64,000 nucleotides of DNA from Cellulomonas humilata (GTDB lineage: Bacteria; Actinomycetota; Actinomycetes; Actinomycetales; Cellulomonadaceae). Every line of letters begins with the position of its first letter. Position 1 is the first letter of the stretch. The notes beneath the pieces were generated by a model, which had not been told where the DNA came from, searched no databases, and saw nothing but the letters and a program-made list of their open reading frames with translations. Made by a program: the position numbers and the translations under genes. The stretch spans positions 1-64,000 of the forward strand of contig NZ_JABMCI010000035.1 in NCBI RefSeq assembly GCF_013359775.1. The letters run 5' to 3'. Of the stretch, positions 40,318-49,471 are shown piece after piece.

Positions 40318-41612
40318 TCAAGATTGCTCTCGGAGCTCTTAGCTTCCTCGCGATCCCCGCCATCGCAGTCCTCGCCACCATCGCCGTGGGGGGAACCGCC
40401 AGCGCGTGCATCGCGACCTCGGCCGGCGGGTCGCTCGCCGAGGATGCACCGGTACCCGCAGCGGCGCGGGCATGGGTCGCCGAGACTAGGGCTGCATGCC
40501 CGGAACTGCCTGAGACCTGGATCGCCGCCGTCATGGCGCAAGAGTCGGGTTTCCGTCCCGACGCGCACGCTGACGACTCCAACGGCGGCACCCGGGGACT
40601 CCTCCAGATGAACGCCTCCGTTTGGCAGGCCAGCTACGGCCAACCCTGGACCGCTGATCTCAACGCCAACGGGACACCCGACATCGAGGACCCCGACATC
40701 CACGCCCGCGTCGGCGGCGCGTACCTGTGCACCCGACTCGTCGGCGTCCGCACTATCCGGCAACAGCACCCGGACTGGGCCTCCTCGACCATCCCTGTTC
40801 TCGACGCCCTCGTCATCGCCCACAACGCCGGCGAATCACGCCTCGGCAGTTACCCGGCCATCCCTGCTACCACTACCGCCTTCATCCGCAATGTGAACGA
40901 GCGCATCACTTGGTGGGCCGCCGACTCCGCGCCGCCCAACTCTGCCGCCGACGATGCTTCCGCCGCTGCAGCGCTGGCAAGCGACGCGTTGCAGCGCAAC
41001 TCCAGCCAGAACAACTCTTCGCGCGACCCGGTTGCCGCCGCGCAGATCACCGCCTCCTCGAGCCCGCCGACCGCGTGCGTTCCTGTTGACGTCTCCGCAA
41101 ACGCGCAACAACTCGCCGCGGCTCTCGTCGAGCGCCTGGAGACCGGTGCACTGGTTGCCGGGACCGGCGCCACCCTCCAGCTTCGTGGCATGGCGGGCGG
41201 CACACCAGAGCCAGGATGCGCCGTGAACCTGCGCATATTGCAGGTCATCACGGTCGCCGCGAACACCTTCGACCAGGTCGGCATCTCCTCGCTCAACCGG
41301 TTCTGCACGCGGACCATTGCCGGCACCGGCACAGCGTCGCGGCACTGGATCCACGGCGGAGGTCATGCCGTCGACTTCTTCACTCTCAACGGCCGCCCGA
41401 CCAACGGCGCCGACCCGAACGCACTACGCCTGATCGCCGTCCTCGACCCCCTCATGCCTGAGGCGTCGGAGGTCGGGCAGAAGAACTGCCGGGCGGTCGC
41501 TGGGTCCACCGCCAACACCGTCCACATGCTCCAGATCGACGACGGCTGCAACCACCTACACATCGATGTCGACCCCACCAACCCGCAATTACTCGACTCG
41601 GAGAAGCCGTGA
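40314..41612 (+). CDS. Two-domain lytic transglycosylase / peptidase-like wall hydrolase
   Basis: This 432-residue secreted protein has an N-terminal signal helix (about 3-30) and an SLT lytic transglycosylase domain (about 45-200) with the catalytic Glu in MAQESGF and the segments GLLQMN and AHNAGE. The C-terminal part (about 260-430) has HWIHGGGHAVDFF and NHLHIDVDP, resembling M15/D-Ala-D-Ala peptidase zinc sites. It should open the wall for the conjugation channel (VirB1-like). It is the last gene of the transfer operon. Confidence 0.87.
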   Translation: MIKIALGALSFLAIPAIAVLATIAVGGTASACIATSAGGSLAEDAPVPAAARAWVAETRAACPELPETWIAAVMAQESGFRPDAHADDSNGGTRGLLQMNASVWQASYGQPWTADLNANGTPDIEDPDIHARVGGAYLCTRLVGVRTIRQQHPDWASSTIPVLDALVIAHNAGESRLGSYPAIPATTTAFIRNVNERITWWAADSAPPNSAADDASAAAALASDALQRNSSQNNSSRDPVAAAQITASSSPPTACVPVDVSANAQQLAAALVERLETGALVAGTGATLQLRGMAGGTPEPGCAVNLRILQVITVAANTFDQVGISSLNRFCTRTIAGTGTASRHWIHGGGHAVDFFTLNGRPTNGADPNALRLIAVLDPLMPEASEVGQKNCRAVAGSTANTVHMLQIDDGCNHLHIDVDPTNPQLLDSEKP

Positions 41613-42044
41613 CGTCGGGCAAGAGTCAAGACAACCGGCGCGGAGGCAACGAGCTGGGCGAGTACGCGTCTCCTCGCGGGCTGATTGGCTCCGACGCGCA
41701 CGATGTAGGCCATGGTGGGTGGTGCTCGCACCGGGGCGCGAGAGGGGCGGAGCCATCGCACAGCGCCCGACCATCCTGATGGACTGCGACCTCGAGTGCA
41801 GAAGCAACCCGGGAGAAGCGCAGGACCTCTAGTTCGTTACCGGCCCCGACGTGGGCACGCCGACGACGACGGCCCGACGCGGTCCACGTGAACGCGCGAC
41901 GCGCAGATTCCAGCTGATGCGAACGTCGTGCGTCAGCTGAGCGGCTTGACCAAATCTTGAGCCTGCTCGCCCGGTCGGGTTGAGGAGCTGCACGCAGAGT
42001 TGGTCTTGTCAGCAGGACGCTAGATCGAAGAAGAGGAGTACGCC
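41613..42044. other. Gap after transfer operon, no gene seen
   Basis: These 432 bases hold no convincing coding frame. A TTGACC hexamer at about 41947 could belong to the promoter of the SHOCT/two-component cassette. No strong terminator hairpin was recognised. Confidence 0.45.
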
Positions 42045-42314
42045 GTGATGGGATACGGATGGGGAATGGGGGCCGGTGGCTGGATCGCCATGGCTATCTT
42101 CTGGGTTGCGCTCATCGCCCTGGTCGCGTGGCTGATTGCGCGAGCACTGCCCAGTGGACGCGAAGCCGATCGTGGCCAGCCAACGGGCATCGAGACTCCT
42201 GAGCAGGTCCTCGACCGGCGGTACGCGGCTGGGGAGATCGACAGCGACACCTATCAGGTGATGCGCGTCAACCTCGCCTCGAGCCGCACGAGTGGTCAGG
42301 CGGAGGCACGATGA
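42045..42314 (+). CDS. SHOCT-domain membrane protein
   Basis: This 89-residue protein has a Met/Gly/Trp N-terminus (MMGYGWGMGAGGW), one membrane helix (about 13-35) and a C-terminal SHOCT motif (about 52-80; TPEQVLDRRYAAGEIDSDTYQVM). SHOCT segments are short oligomerisation helices. GAGGAG precedes the GTG-ATG start. The next gene overlaps by four bases. In actinobacteria this pair commonly precedes copper-responsive two-component genes. Confidence 0.85.
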   Translation: MMGYGWGMGAGGWIAMAIFWVALIALVAWLIARALPSGREADRGQPTGIETPEQVLDRRYAAGEIDSDTYQVMRVNLASSRTSGQAEAR

Positions 42315-42715
42315 GGCGGGCTGTGCGTTCATGGTGGATCCCGATGCTGGCCACCGTTGCGCTGGTGGGGTCTGGCCTGTCGATGCTCCTCGGCCAGAGT
42401 GGCGGGGCCCGGGAACTGGTGGTGCGTGATGGCGCGTCGAACAGCTCCTACGGCTCGATGATGGACGGCCAGCGCCACCGCTCGATAGACGGCCAACGCC
42501 ACGGCTCGGTGATGGGCGGCCAGGACTCGATGATGGACGGCCAGCGCGGCGGCTCGATGATGGACGGCCAGAGCGAGGACTCGGTGATGGACGGCCAGGA
42601 CTCGATGATGGACTGCCAGGACTCGATGATGGACGGCCAGAGCGACAGCTCGATGATGGACCGCCAGGACTCGATGATGGACGGCCAGCGCCACGGCTCG
42701 ATGATGGACGGATGA
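42311..42715 (+). CDS. Exported Met-rich tandem-repeat protein
   Basis: This 134-residue protein has an N-terminal signal/anchor helix (about 8-28), then from residue 48 to the end about ten copies of a 7- or 9-residue unit built on SMMDGQ (DSMMDGQ, RHGSMMDGQ, RGGSMMDGQ, SDSSMMDRQ). Met pairs spaced through Asp/Ser/Gln segments suggest extracytoplasmic Cu(I) or Ag(I) chelation, as in Met-motif copper proteins; one unit has Cys in place of Gly. It is coupled to SHOCT upstream (ATGA) and followed by a two-component pair. The metal role is an inference. Confidence 0.75.
   Translation: MRRAVRSWWIPMLATVALVGSGLSMLLGQSGGARELVVRDGASNSSYGSMMDGQRHRSIDGQRHGSVMGGQDSMMDGQRGGSMMDGQSEDSVMDGQDSMMDCQDSMMDGQSDSSMMDRQDSMMDGQRHGSMMDG
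42450..42712 (+). repeat. In-frame tandem repeat (21/27-base units)
   Basis: The DNA encoding the SMMDGQ repeats is itself tandemly repeated around TCGATGATGGACGGCCAG, with units of 21 or 27 bases. Near-identity of units points to recent expansion by recombination or slippage. All changes keep the reading frame. Confidence 0.85.
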
Positions 42716-42779
42716 TGCTGGTCGAGGACTCCCGGCTCAGCGGTGAGAGCCCCGTACGAGCGACGGTGACGGGGAAGTG

Positions 42780-43526
42780 ATGTCGCGCCCGCCAGCTGAG
42801 ACCTCGGAGCCCGTCGGCGTCTCCCCGTCACGGGGTCGGCGCGGGCGGGTGCTCGTCGTGGAGGACGATCCTGCTATCGCGCACCTGGTCGAGGAGTACC
42901 TCAGGCATGAGGGCTTCGGCGTCGACGTGGCCATGGACGGCGAACGAGGGGTCGAGCTGGCCCGGGACGCCCGACCCGACGTGATCATCTTGGATTTGAT
43001 GCTGCCCGGGATCGACGGGATCGAGGTGTGTCGACGGGTGCGGGCGTTCTCCGACGCCTACATCCTCATCCTGACGGCCCGAGGCGACGAGGTCGATCGT
43101 GTAATCGGCCTGTCGGTGGGCGCCGATGACTACGTCGTCAAGCCCTTCTCCCCGCGCGAGCTGAGTGCCCGGGTGCAGGCGCTGCTGCGCCGGCCACGTC
43201 AGGGACGCGAGGACGAGCAGCCGCTCCGGCGGTTCGGTGCGCTGTTGATCGACTCGGGTGCGCGTGAGGTCACTCTCGACGGCGTCCCGGTGGATCTGAC
43301 GCGGACCGAGTTCGACATCATCGACACCTTGTCGGCGCGGCCACGGACGGTCTTCGAACGTCTGCAGCTCCTCCGGTCGGTCTGGGGCAGCGACTGGTAC
43401 GGGGACGACCACGTGATCGACGTTCATGTCGCGAACCTTCGGCGCAAGCTCGCGGACGACCCGGGCGCTTCGCGGTACATCCGCACCGTGCGCGGAGTCG
43501 GCTACCGGATGGGTGACGGGGCATGA
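42780..43526 (+). CDS. OmpR-family response regulator
   Basis: This 248-residue regulator has a receiver domain at about 23-135 (VEDDPAIAHL, phosphoacceptor Asp in VIILDLMLPG, VKPFSPRELSARV with the conserved Lys) and an OmpR/PhoB winged helix at about 150-245 (LTRTEFDIIDTL, VDVHVANLRRKL-type segment, RTVRGVGYRM). It starts at ATG 42780 after GGGGAAG, directly after the Met-repeat gene, and overlaps the kinase gene by four bases. A copper- or envelope-stress role is suggested by the neighbours only. Confidence 0.94.
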   Translation: MSRPPAETSEPVGVSPSRGRRGRVLVVEDDPAIAHLVEEYLRHEGFGVDVAMDGERGVELARDARPDVIILDLMLPGIDGIEVCRRVRAFSDAYILILTARGDEVDRVIGLSVGADDYVVKPFSPRELSARVQALLRRPRQGREDEQPLRRFGALLIDSGAREVTLDGVPVDLTRTEFDIIDTLSARPRTVFERLQLLRSVWGSDWYGDDHVIDVHVANLRRKLADDPGASRYIRTVRGVGYRMGDGA

Positions 43527-44650
43527 GCCGGGTCTCGCGGGGCGGTGGTCTGGGTGCTCGTCTGCTGCTCTCCCAGCTCCTTGTCGTTCTCGTCGGCGGG
43601 GCCACGCTCCTGACCGTCGCGCTCGGCCTTGCTCCTGCACTTTTCCGCTCCCACCTGGAGGAGGTGGCCGACACCCTCCCTCCGGAACTCGCGAGCCATG
43701 TCGACATGGCGTTCGCGCGAGCGACCCTGGTCTCTTTGACGGTGGCTGTCACCGCCGCGACCCTCACCGCCCTCGTGGTGGCCGTCCTGGTCACCCGTCG
43801 AGCCGTTCGACCGATTCGCGAGATGTCGGTGGCCGCCACCGCGGTCGCTCACGGCGACTACTCCGTGCGGGTCCAGGAGAAGGGGTTCGGTTCGGAGCTG
43901 GTCACGCTGAGTCAGGCGTTCAACGGCATGGCCCAGCACATCGCGAGCACCGAGCGGACCCGCGGGGAGATGTTGCGCGACCTCGCGCACGAGTTGCGCA
44001 CACCGCTGACCAGTGTGCGGGGATACCACGAGGCGATCGCCGACGGCGTGCTGCCGGCTGACCGTGCGACGTTCGACCGCGTCGATGCCGAGCTGTCGCG
44101 GATCGAGCGGCTCGTGGATGACCTGGCCGCCGTCTCGCGCGCGGAGGAGCGAGGCAGCGACCTGCGTCTGCGCCCCGTTCAGGTGGCCGAGCTCCTGGCG
44201 GGCGCCGCGCGCTCCGCTTCCCTGGCGTTCCACGGCACCGGCGTTACCGTCCAGGTGGAAGGGGGCGAGGGCGGTTCATGGGTCCTGGTCGACTCGGACC
44301 GTCTGCACGAAGCACTGATGAACCTGATCTCCAACGCGGTCCGGTACACGCCCCCCGGGGGGACGGTTTCACTGCGGAGCCGCGCCGTGTCCTCGACCGT
44401 GAAGCTCGAGGTCCAGGACACCGGTGAGGGGATCGCGGCTGAGCACCTACAGCGAGTCTTCGAGCGGTTCTACCGCGTGGACCATGCGCGCTCGCGCAGT
44501 ACCGGTGGCAGCGGCATCGGACTGACGATCACGCGGGCACTGATCCACGCCCACGGCGGGCGCATCCACGCGCAGAGCACCGGCGTGGGCCACGGCACCA
44601 CCTTCGTCATCACGCTGCCTCGCTGCGCGCCGGCGTCGGGCAACGTCTGA
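43523..44650 (+). CDS. HAMP sensor histidine kinase
   Basis: This 375-residue membrane kinase has helices at about 12-38 and 68-92, a short extracytoplasmic loop of about 30 residues, HAMP at about 90-145, HisKA with DLAHELRTPL (phosphorylated His) and a HATPase domain (NLISNAVRYTPPGG, DTGEGIAAEHLQRVFERFYR, GGSGIGLTI). It is the partner of the preceding response regulator. The small sensor loop resembles metal- or membrane-sensing kinases. The input signal is unknown. Confidence 0.94.
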   Translation: MSRVSRGGGLGARLLLSQLLVVLVGGATLLTVALGLAPALFRSHLEEVADTLPPELASHVDMAFARATLVSLTVAVTAATLTALVVAVLVTRRAVRPIREMSVAATAVAHGDYSVRVQEKGFGSELVTLSQAFNGMAQHIASTERTRGEMLRDLAHELRTPLTSVRGYHEAIADGVLPADRATFDRVDAELSRIERLVDDLAAVSRAEERGSDLRLRPVQVAELLAGAARSASLAFHGTGVTVQVEGGEGGSWVLVDSDRLHEALMNLISNAVRYTPPGGTVSLRSRAVSSTVKLEVQDTGEGIAAEHLQRVFERFYRVDHARSRSTGGSGIGLTITRALIHAHGGRIHAQSTGVGHGTTFVITLPRCAPASGNV

Positions 44651-45121
44651 CCTGCGCCGATGTTTCCGTCAGCAGCACCGGGCCCGCGGTCCGGTGCCAC
44701 ATCGTCGGCATGCGCGCACCGCGCAGATGAACGGTTGCGGCCGGCGCCGCCATCCGGCCCCTGGGTCGGCGAGCTCTTCTTCACGCGCGTGGTCGCCCCG
44801 CTCGGCGTCCGCAGGATCCTGTCTGCGGGTTGGGAGCGAGCGTTCCCAGATCGGGCCGGGTTCAGGGTTCACGCCGCGCAGTTCGCCGTCCATCTGACGC
44901 CGGCTCGCTGGTCGTGACCAGCGTCCGTTGCGAACATGAGACCGCCTGCCGCGTGCTTCCGGGCCCGTGGCATCGGTGCCGAACCGACCTTCGCCGCGCC
45001 GATCGCCATCCAGCGGCGAAAGCCACACCCGGCACGCACGGCCGAGGATGGCCAGACCTTTGCGGCCGACCGGCACGACCGGCGCCGCTGGCGGCGAACC
45101 AATCACCGGACTGAGGATCGC
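44651..45121. other. Gap between kinase and DUF4913 gene, no gene seen
   Basis: There are 471 GC-rich bases between convergent genes. Several frames are open, but their translations are Arg/Ser/Pro-rich and resemble no family. No tRNA or strong hairpin is recognised. Confidence 0.45.
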
Positions 45122-45484
45122 TTACAACGGAGGCCGGTGCGCGTCAGGCCGACATCCCGTTCGTGCGACCCAGTCTCCGAACCGGATCCGCGCCATGGCG
45201 AAGCGCTCGTGCCAGGTCAATGCGGCGTCGGCTGGTGAGGTGGACGCGTAGGCGACCTGCCAGGCGAGGTGCAGGGCGGAGAGTTCCTCGACGAGCTCGC
45301 TGTGCTGTGCCCAGCACTCGGGCACGACCCGGTGGTCAAGCCGGTACCGATCCTTGAGCCAGGACACCCAGTCCGCGAGCGCTTCCAGCAGTCCTCGCTG
45401 GTCGGCGTCCGTGTGCGCGCACCACAGGATCGGCATGGGCGGACCGAATGGTTGGGTCAGAGAAGGTGGTGAACCGTGGCGCAT
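45122..45484 (-). CDS. DUF4913-family protein
   Basis: This 120-residue protein has the family core VSWLKDRYRLDHRVVPECW, HSELVEELSALHLAWQVAY and TWHERFAMARIR. DUF4913 proteins are small accessory factors found beside relaxases and transfer genes in actinobacterial elements. Its ATG at 45484 lies 17 bases after the relaxase stop and follows a GGGGAG site, so the two are co-transcribed. The function is not established. Confidence 0.85.
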   Translation of the reverse strand: MRHGSPPSLTQPFGPPMPILWCAHTDADQRGLLEALADWVSWLKDRYRLDHRVVPECWAQHSELVEELSALHLAWQVAYASTSPADAALTWHERFAMARIRFGDWVARTGCRPDAHRPPL

Positions 45485-45501
45485 CCTCGGCGCTCCCCTC
45501 G

Positions 45502-48500
45502 TCAGATGCTCAGCGCTGCAGAGTCGGCCGGTGTCGGTGAGATGCCTCGCACGCGCGACGTCGGCGCGAGATGGTCGAGGTGAGCGGCCGTTGCTCCGAC
45601 TTGCGCGATCCACGCGTCGCGCGCCTCGGGCGCCTCGGGTTCTGGACCGAGTCGCGCGAGCCAGTCGGGCCTGTCTGTCAGCGCCGACGCCGTCAGGGCT
45701 TTGGTGCGCTGGGCGATGAGCCCATCGATCTCGGCGAGCAGGGCAAGGCCCTCGGTGCCTAGCCCGCCACCATGGCCGGCTGGTGGGACGTCGCGGGAGT
45801 CCGGCGCACGCAGCTGCAGCCACGATGACGCGGAGCGAGCCAACGTGTCGACCAACCCGGGCCCGGAGGCTTCTGCGCTGCTGACTAGCAAACGGAGCAC
45901 CGGGGCAGGATCTCGGGTGAGGAGAGTGATCCGGTCGAGCGTCGCGAAGAGCTGCCCGGCGGAGGCTGATCGTTCGACGGAGCGCAACTGTTCTGCGCTT
46001 AGTCCTGCGTCAGCGAGCGCTGTGGTCCATCGAGCATGGGCGGCGTCGGCGAGCAAGGTGCGTCGGATGGGCTCGAGCCGGCGAAGAGAGAGTGCTTCGT
46101 CTTGCCGGGCCACGATCGTCGCCGTAGCGGACAGCTCGGCGCCCGCCGTGGCCAGAACGGTGCGCAGGATGTCGTACGCGTCGAGGGCGGCATGGGAGTC
46201 CGGGAGCCCGTCGCAGTCCACCGCGATGTCCTCGACCGCGACGTAGACGTGGTTTTCGTGGCGGCCGCGGGTCATTGCGACGTAGAGGTTCTCTCGGGTC
46301 ATACCCGCGTGGGCGAGCACGTGCGCGTGCTCGACGGTGATCCCTTGGGCGCGGTGTGTAGTGGTCGCGTAGCCAAGGTCGACGTGGTTGTCGACGTAGT
46401 CCGCAGGCAGGACAACGGTGCCCGTCAATCCGTCGTCGTGGCGCGTCTCGGCCTTGGTGCCGATTGCGTAATCGCTGCGGCGCACGACGAGTGCTCCATC
46501 GGCCCGGGTGGAGAGCACATCCCACAGGTCGCCGTTGCGCACATAGTGCTCCGGCGCATCGCCGTCGGCTCGCAGCCGGCGGTCGTTGGCTCGGGTCACG
46601 ATGCGGTCCCCCGTTCCAACGGACACGCCGGATTTCGTGGCGATGCCCTCTGCCTGGACGAGCCCGTCGGCGACACGGTCGTTGTGGGCGCGCTCGTTCA
46701 ATGCGGCCACGGTCCGGCTGTCCGGGGCGACCAGGATCGCGGCGTGGCCGTCGTCGATGTCGGAAGCCCACGCCGTGTAGGCGTCCTCGAGCATCGCTTC
46801 ACTGGCGCCGGAGTGGACGCGGCCCTGGTCGATGTAGGTGTCCAGGACGCGGGAGTCGCCGAGTCGAAGGCCGGCGCTGGAAGCGGCTTCCCAGGGCTTG
46901 GAGAACCGCCAGAGGGTGCGCAGGTGTGTGGCGCCGGCGCGTTCGGCGAGCAGCGCGAACGCTCCGCCCGCATCGACCGCGGACAGTTGGGCGTGGTCGC
47001 CGACCAGGAGCGCTTTGGCACCTGCATCGGTGACTTGCCCGATGAGGGTGTCGAGGGCGAGGGTGCCGGCGAGGGACGCCTCATCGATGATGACGAGCTG
47101 ACCTGGGTGCAGGCCCCATCGACGCTGTTGTGCGGTCAGCGCGGTGAGCGCCGTGTCGACCGCGCGCAGAGTCGCGCGCTGGATGGGTCCCGCCAGTGCG
47201 GTTCGGCGCGCCATGAGTCGGGTGAGCATGTTGCCGCGGTGGACGGCGCCGGCTCCGGCTGACTCGTGCAGCCATTTCGCGGTGTTCTCGCAGTTGATGC
47301 CGAGCGCCGCGGCCAGTGTGGCGGCCGCGCTCGAGGAGGGGGCGATCCCGATGACGCTTCCCTGGCCGTGCGTCCGCTCCCAGGTGGTGCGCAGCCCGAG
47401 CAGTGTGGTGGTCTTGCCGGCGCCGGCCGGGCCGACCACCACGTCGACGCGCCTTGCCGAGCATGCGACTGTGCGCACCGCGTCGAGCTGATCGTCGGAC
47501 AGGTCGATGGGCTCCTTCGTCGGTCCGCGAATCGCGCGCGCGTCGCCCAGGACGAGGGCCGTCGGAGCGTCGTGGTCGTCGGCTGCGGCGAGGAGACGTC
47601 GTTCGGCATCCAGAATCACCTGGTCGGTGAACCGTGACTCACGAGACCGGTCAAAGACCGAACTTCCATCCGGCCGCGCGTATCGGCCGACCGAGTCGAA
47701 GACACGTGGCGCCTCGAGGCAGATGCAGCCGTCAAGGACGGAGTCCGCTACGGCGTTGAGCAGTCCAAGGCGGTCGTCCGGTGTCGCCATGACTAGGCCC
47801 TTGGTGACACGGGCCGCTTCGGCCAGCACGTTCCACCTGGTCCAGGTCGAGCGGCGCTCCCGCACCCCGACCAGCACCTGTGCCGCGATGTGCTCCCGGA
47901 CCGGTGCAGTGATCTCCGCAAGTGTGCGAGCCCGCACCTGCGAGTCGTGAAGGGCCGCGGCGGTCAACGCTTCGGGGGTATGCCCGAAGCGTGTGGTGGC
48001 CCGCTGGCGCCAGGACTCGATGAGCTGGCCGAGGGGGTGGACCTGCTTGTGCGGACGTGTGGCCCGGGTGACCTGCTGCCGAAGCCGGGTCACCTCGATG
48101 CGGTTCGGTGTTCGTCCGTGGCTGGCACAGAACGCTGCCACGACCTCGGTCATTGCCTCATCGATCTGCGAGGACCGGGCGGAGAACTCCGCGAGCAGCG
48201 GATCCTCGACCCCGTCGAGCTCGAACGCGACCGACCGACGCGGACCGCGGTCCCGCCACCCCCAGCGCACCGGCAGCCGACGGACCATCTCGTCGACGAA
48301 CAACGCCTCGTACGTCTCGGACACCGCCACGACTGCGTGATGCAGGGCGCGCGAGTCCACCGACCGCCAAGCACCGTCCAGGCCTTGCACCTTGTTCGAG
48401 ACGACCACGTGGGTGTGCAAGTTGGGATCGCCGGCACGTGAGTCCCAGTGATCGAACGCGGCGGCCAGGACTCCCCTCGTCCGCTCCTGGCGGCATCCCG

Positions 48501-49092
48501 CGTGCCCGGTCCGCGTGAACAGCGCGCTTGTCTCGATCATGTCCATCGCCTGCCCGACAGCAGCGCGGTGGGCATCCAGGATCGCCTGCTGCGTCCGCGG
48601 GTCCCCGAGGGCCCACAGAGCCGACGCGGACTTCATCACCGTGAACGTCAGATCGAACCCGGCTATGGTCCGCGGCGAGTCTTTCGCCAGCTCGATCCGG
48701 GTAATCGTGTCGATCGCAGACCGTCGGGCGTCTGCGTCCATCGACTCTGGCAGCTCACGCTCACGAGCCGCGATCCGCTCTGCCGGATGCACCACTGTGG
48801 GGAACGGTCGCCCCAGCGGCTCCCCCGTCAGCGGGTCGCCGCCGTGCGCAAACAGTCGCGCCAGCGCGTCCTCGACCACCACGGTCCCCGCGGCGATACC
48901 TGGGGCCACGCCGTTGCCGTCGGCCCGCCCGAGCCCAGCGAGTCCCGTGCCGAGCCACCGTCCCGGCGGGTTCCCCGACTCCGTGTAGTACGCGATGAGT
49001 GGGGTTGCCGAGGTGCGCGCGCAGTCGCCCGAGGCGATGTTCTTCATCAGATATCGATAGCCGGCCCCCGCAGTCAGCCGGTGCATCGTCAT
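45502..49092 (-). CDS. MobF relaxase-helicase (TraI/TrwC type)
   Basis: This 1196-residue bifunctional conjugation protein has an N-terminal TrwC relaxase domain with Tyr pair IAYYTESG (35-36), the three-His metal site formed by FDHWDSR (His215) and LHTHVVV (His226, His228), and GDPNLHTH. A central/C-terminal RecD-like helicase follows, with Walker A GPAGAGKTTTLL (about 545), Walker B VIIDEASL and motif VI-type THRAQGITVEH. It nicks oriT, stays bound and unwinds the strand. ATG 49092 gives the family-like start MTMHRL; a GTG two codons earlier is also possible. The DUF4913 gene follows. Confidence 0.95.
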   Translation of the reverse strand: MTMHRLTAGAGYRYLMKNIASGDCARTSATPLIAYYTESGNPPGRWLGTGLAGLGRADGNGVAPGIAAGTVVVEDALARLFAHGGDPLTGEPLGRPFPTVVHPAERIAARERELPESMDADARRSAIDTITRIELAKDSPRTIAGFDLTFTVMKSASALWALGDPRTQQAILDAHRAAVGQAMDMIETSALFTRTGHAGCRQERTRGVLAAAFDHWDSRAGDPNLHTHVVVSNKVQGLDGAWRSVDSRALHHAVVAVSETYEALFVDEMVRRLPVRWGWRDRGPRRSVAFELDGVEDPLLAEFSARSSQIDEAMTEVVAAFCASHGRTPNRIEVTRLRQQVTRATRPHKQVHPLGQLIESWRQRATTRFGHTPEALTAAALHDSQVRARTLAEITAPVREHIAAQVLVGVRERRSTWTRWNVLAEAARVTKGLVMATPDDRLGLLNAVADSVLDGCICLEAPRVFDSVGRYARPDGSSVFDRSRESRFTDQVILDAERRLLAAADDHDAPTALVLGDARAIRGPTKEPIDLSDDQLDAVRTVACSARRVDVVVGPAGAGKTTTLLGLRTTWERTHGQGSVIGIAPSSSAAATLAAALGINCENTAKWLHESAGAGAVHRGNMLTRLMARRTALAGPIQRATLRAVDTALTALTAQQRRWGLHPGQLVIIDEASLAGTLALDTLIGQVTDAGAKALLVGDHAQLSAVDAGGAFALLAERAGATHLRTLWRFSKPWEAASSAGLRLGDSRVLDTYIDQGRVHSGASEAMLEDAYTAWASDIDDGHAAILVAPDSRTVAALNERAHNDRVADGLVQAEGIATKSGVSVGTGDRIVTRANDRRLRADGDAPEHYVRNGDLWDVLSTRADGALVVRRSDYAIGTKAETRHDDGLTGTVVLPADYVDNHVDLGYATTTHRAQGITVEHAHVLAHAGMTRENLYVAMTRGRHENHVYVAVEDIAVDCDGLPDSHAALDAYDILRTVLATAGAELSATATIVARQDEALSLRRLEPIRRTLLADAAHARWTTALADAGLSAEQLRSVERSASAGQLFATLDRITLLTRDPAPVLRLLVSSAEASGPGLVDTLARSASSWLQLRAPDSRDVPPAGHGGGLGTEGLALLAEIDGLIAQRTKALTASALTDRPDWLARLGPEPEAPEARDAWIAQVGATAAHLDHLAPTSRVRGISPTPADSAALSI

Positions 49093-49471
49093 CACCACGG
49101 GCGATCACCGACCGCCGGTCCGGACTCACCTCGCGTTGCAGGGTTCACACCAGCAGGTAGGCAAAACCGGCTCCAAGACGCGTCATTCAGCCGAGGGACC
49201 GACCCGTGGTGCCAGACGAGTCATGGCCCATTTCCTTCCTCACGACCGCCGGCAAGGGGGTAATGAGGGCGCCCCGCGTACGGCCGACGCCAGCACGGTG
49301 ACCGACATCCGAGCTCGACAGATCGCCCTCGCTCGTGTCGCCGACCTGGCGGACGCCCTCCTCTCGGTCGAGATGACCCTGACTCTTCATGCCGGTCACT
49401 CGGGTCCGCGCGAGAGGGGGCCGTCTCAGTCAGGTCGTCGCGGCCGCGCTGGACCTAACGACCGGCAGCTG
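49093..49471. other. Intergenic region upstream of relaxase, candidate oriT
   Basis: These 379 bases start with GACCG-C-CGGTC (49110-49120) overlapping the palindrome GTCCGGAC (49118-49125), just upstream of the relaxase gene, a usual place for oriT. No gene is convincing: a plus-strand frame encoding ARQIALARVADLADALLSVE may be a remnant. No intact tRNA is visible here. Confidence 0.3.

Noticed and set aside
42450..42712. CRISPR-like repeats
   Set aside because: Repeats are contiguous, of 21/27 bases, in frame and lack unique spacers. They encode SMMDGQ units in a protein. No Cas gene is present.
44660..44917. Plus-strand 85-codon frame after the histidine kinase
   Set aside because: It has no ribosome site, no domain and no conserved-looking pattern; treated as non-coding.
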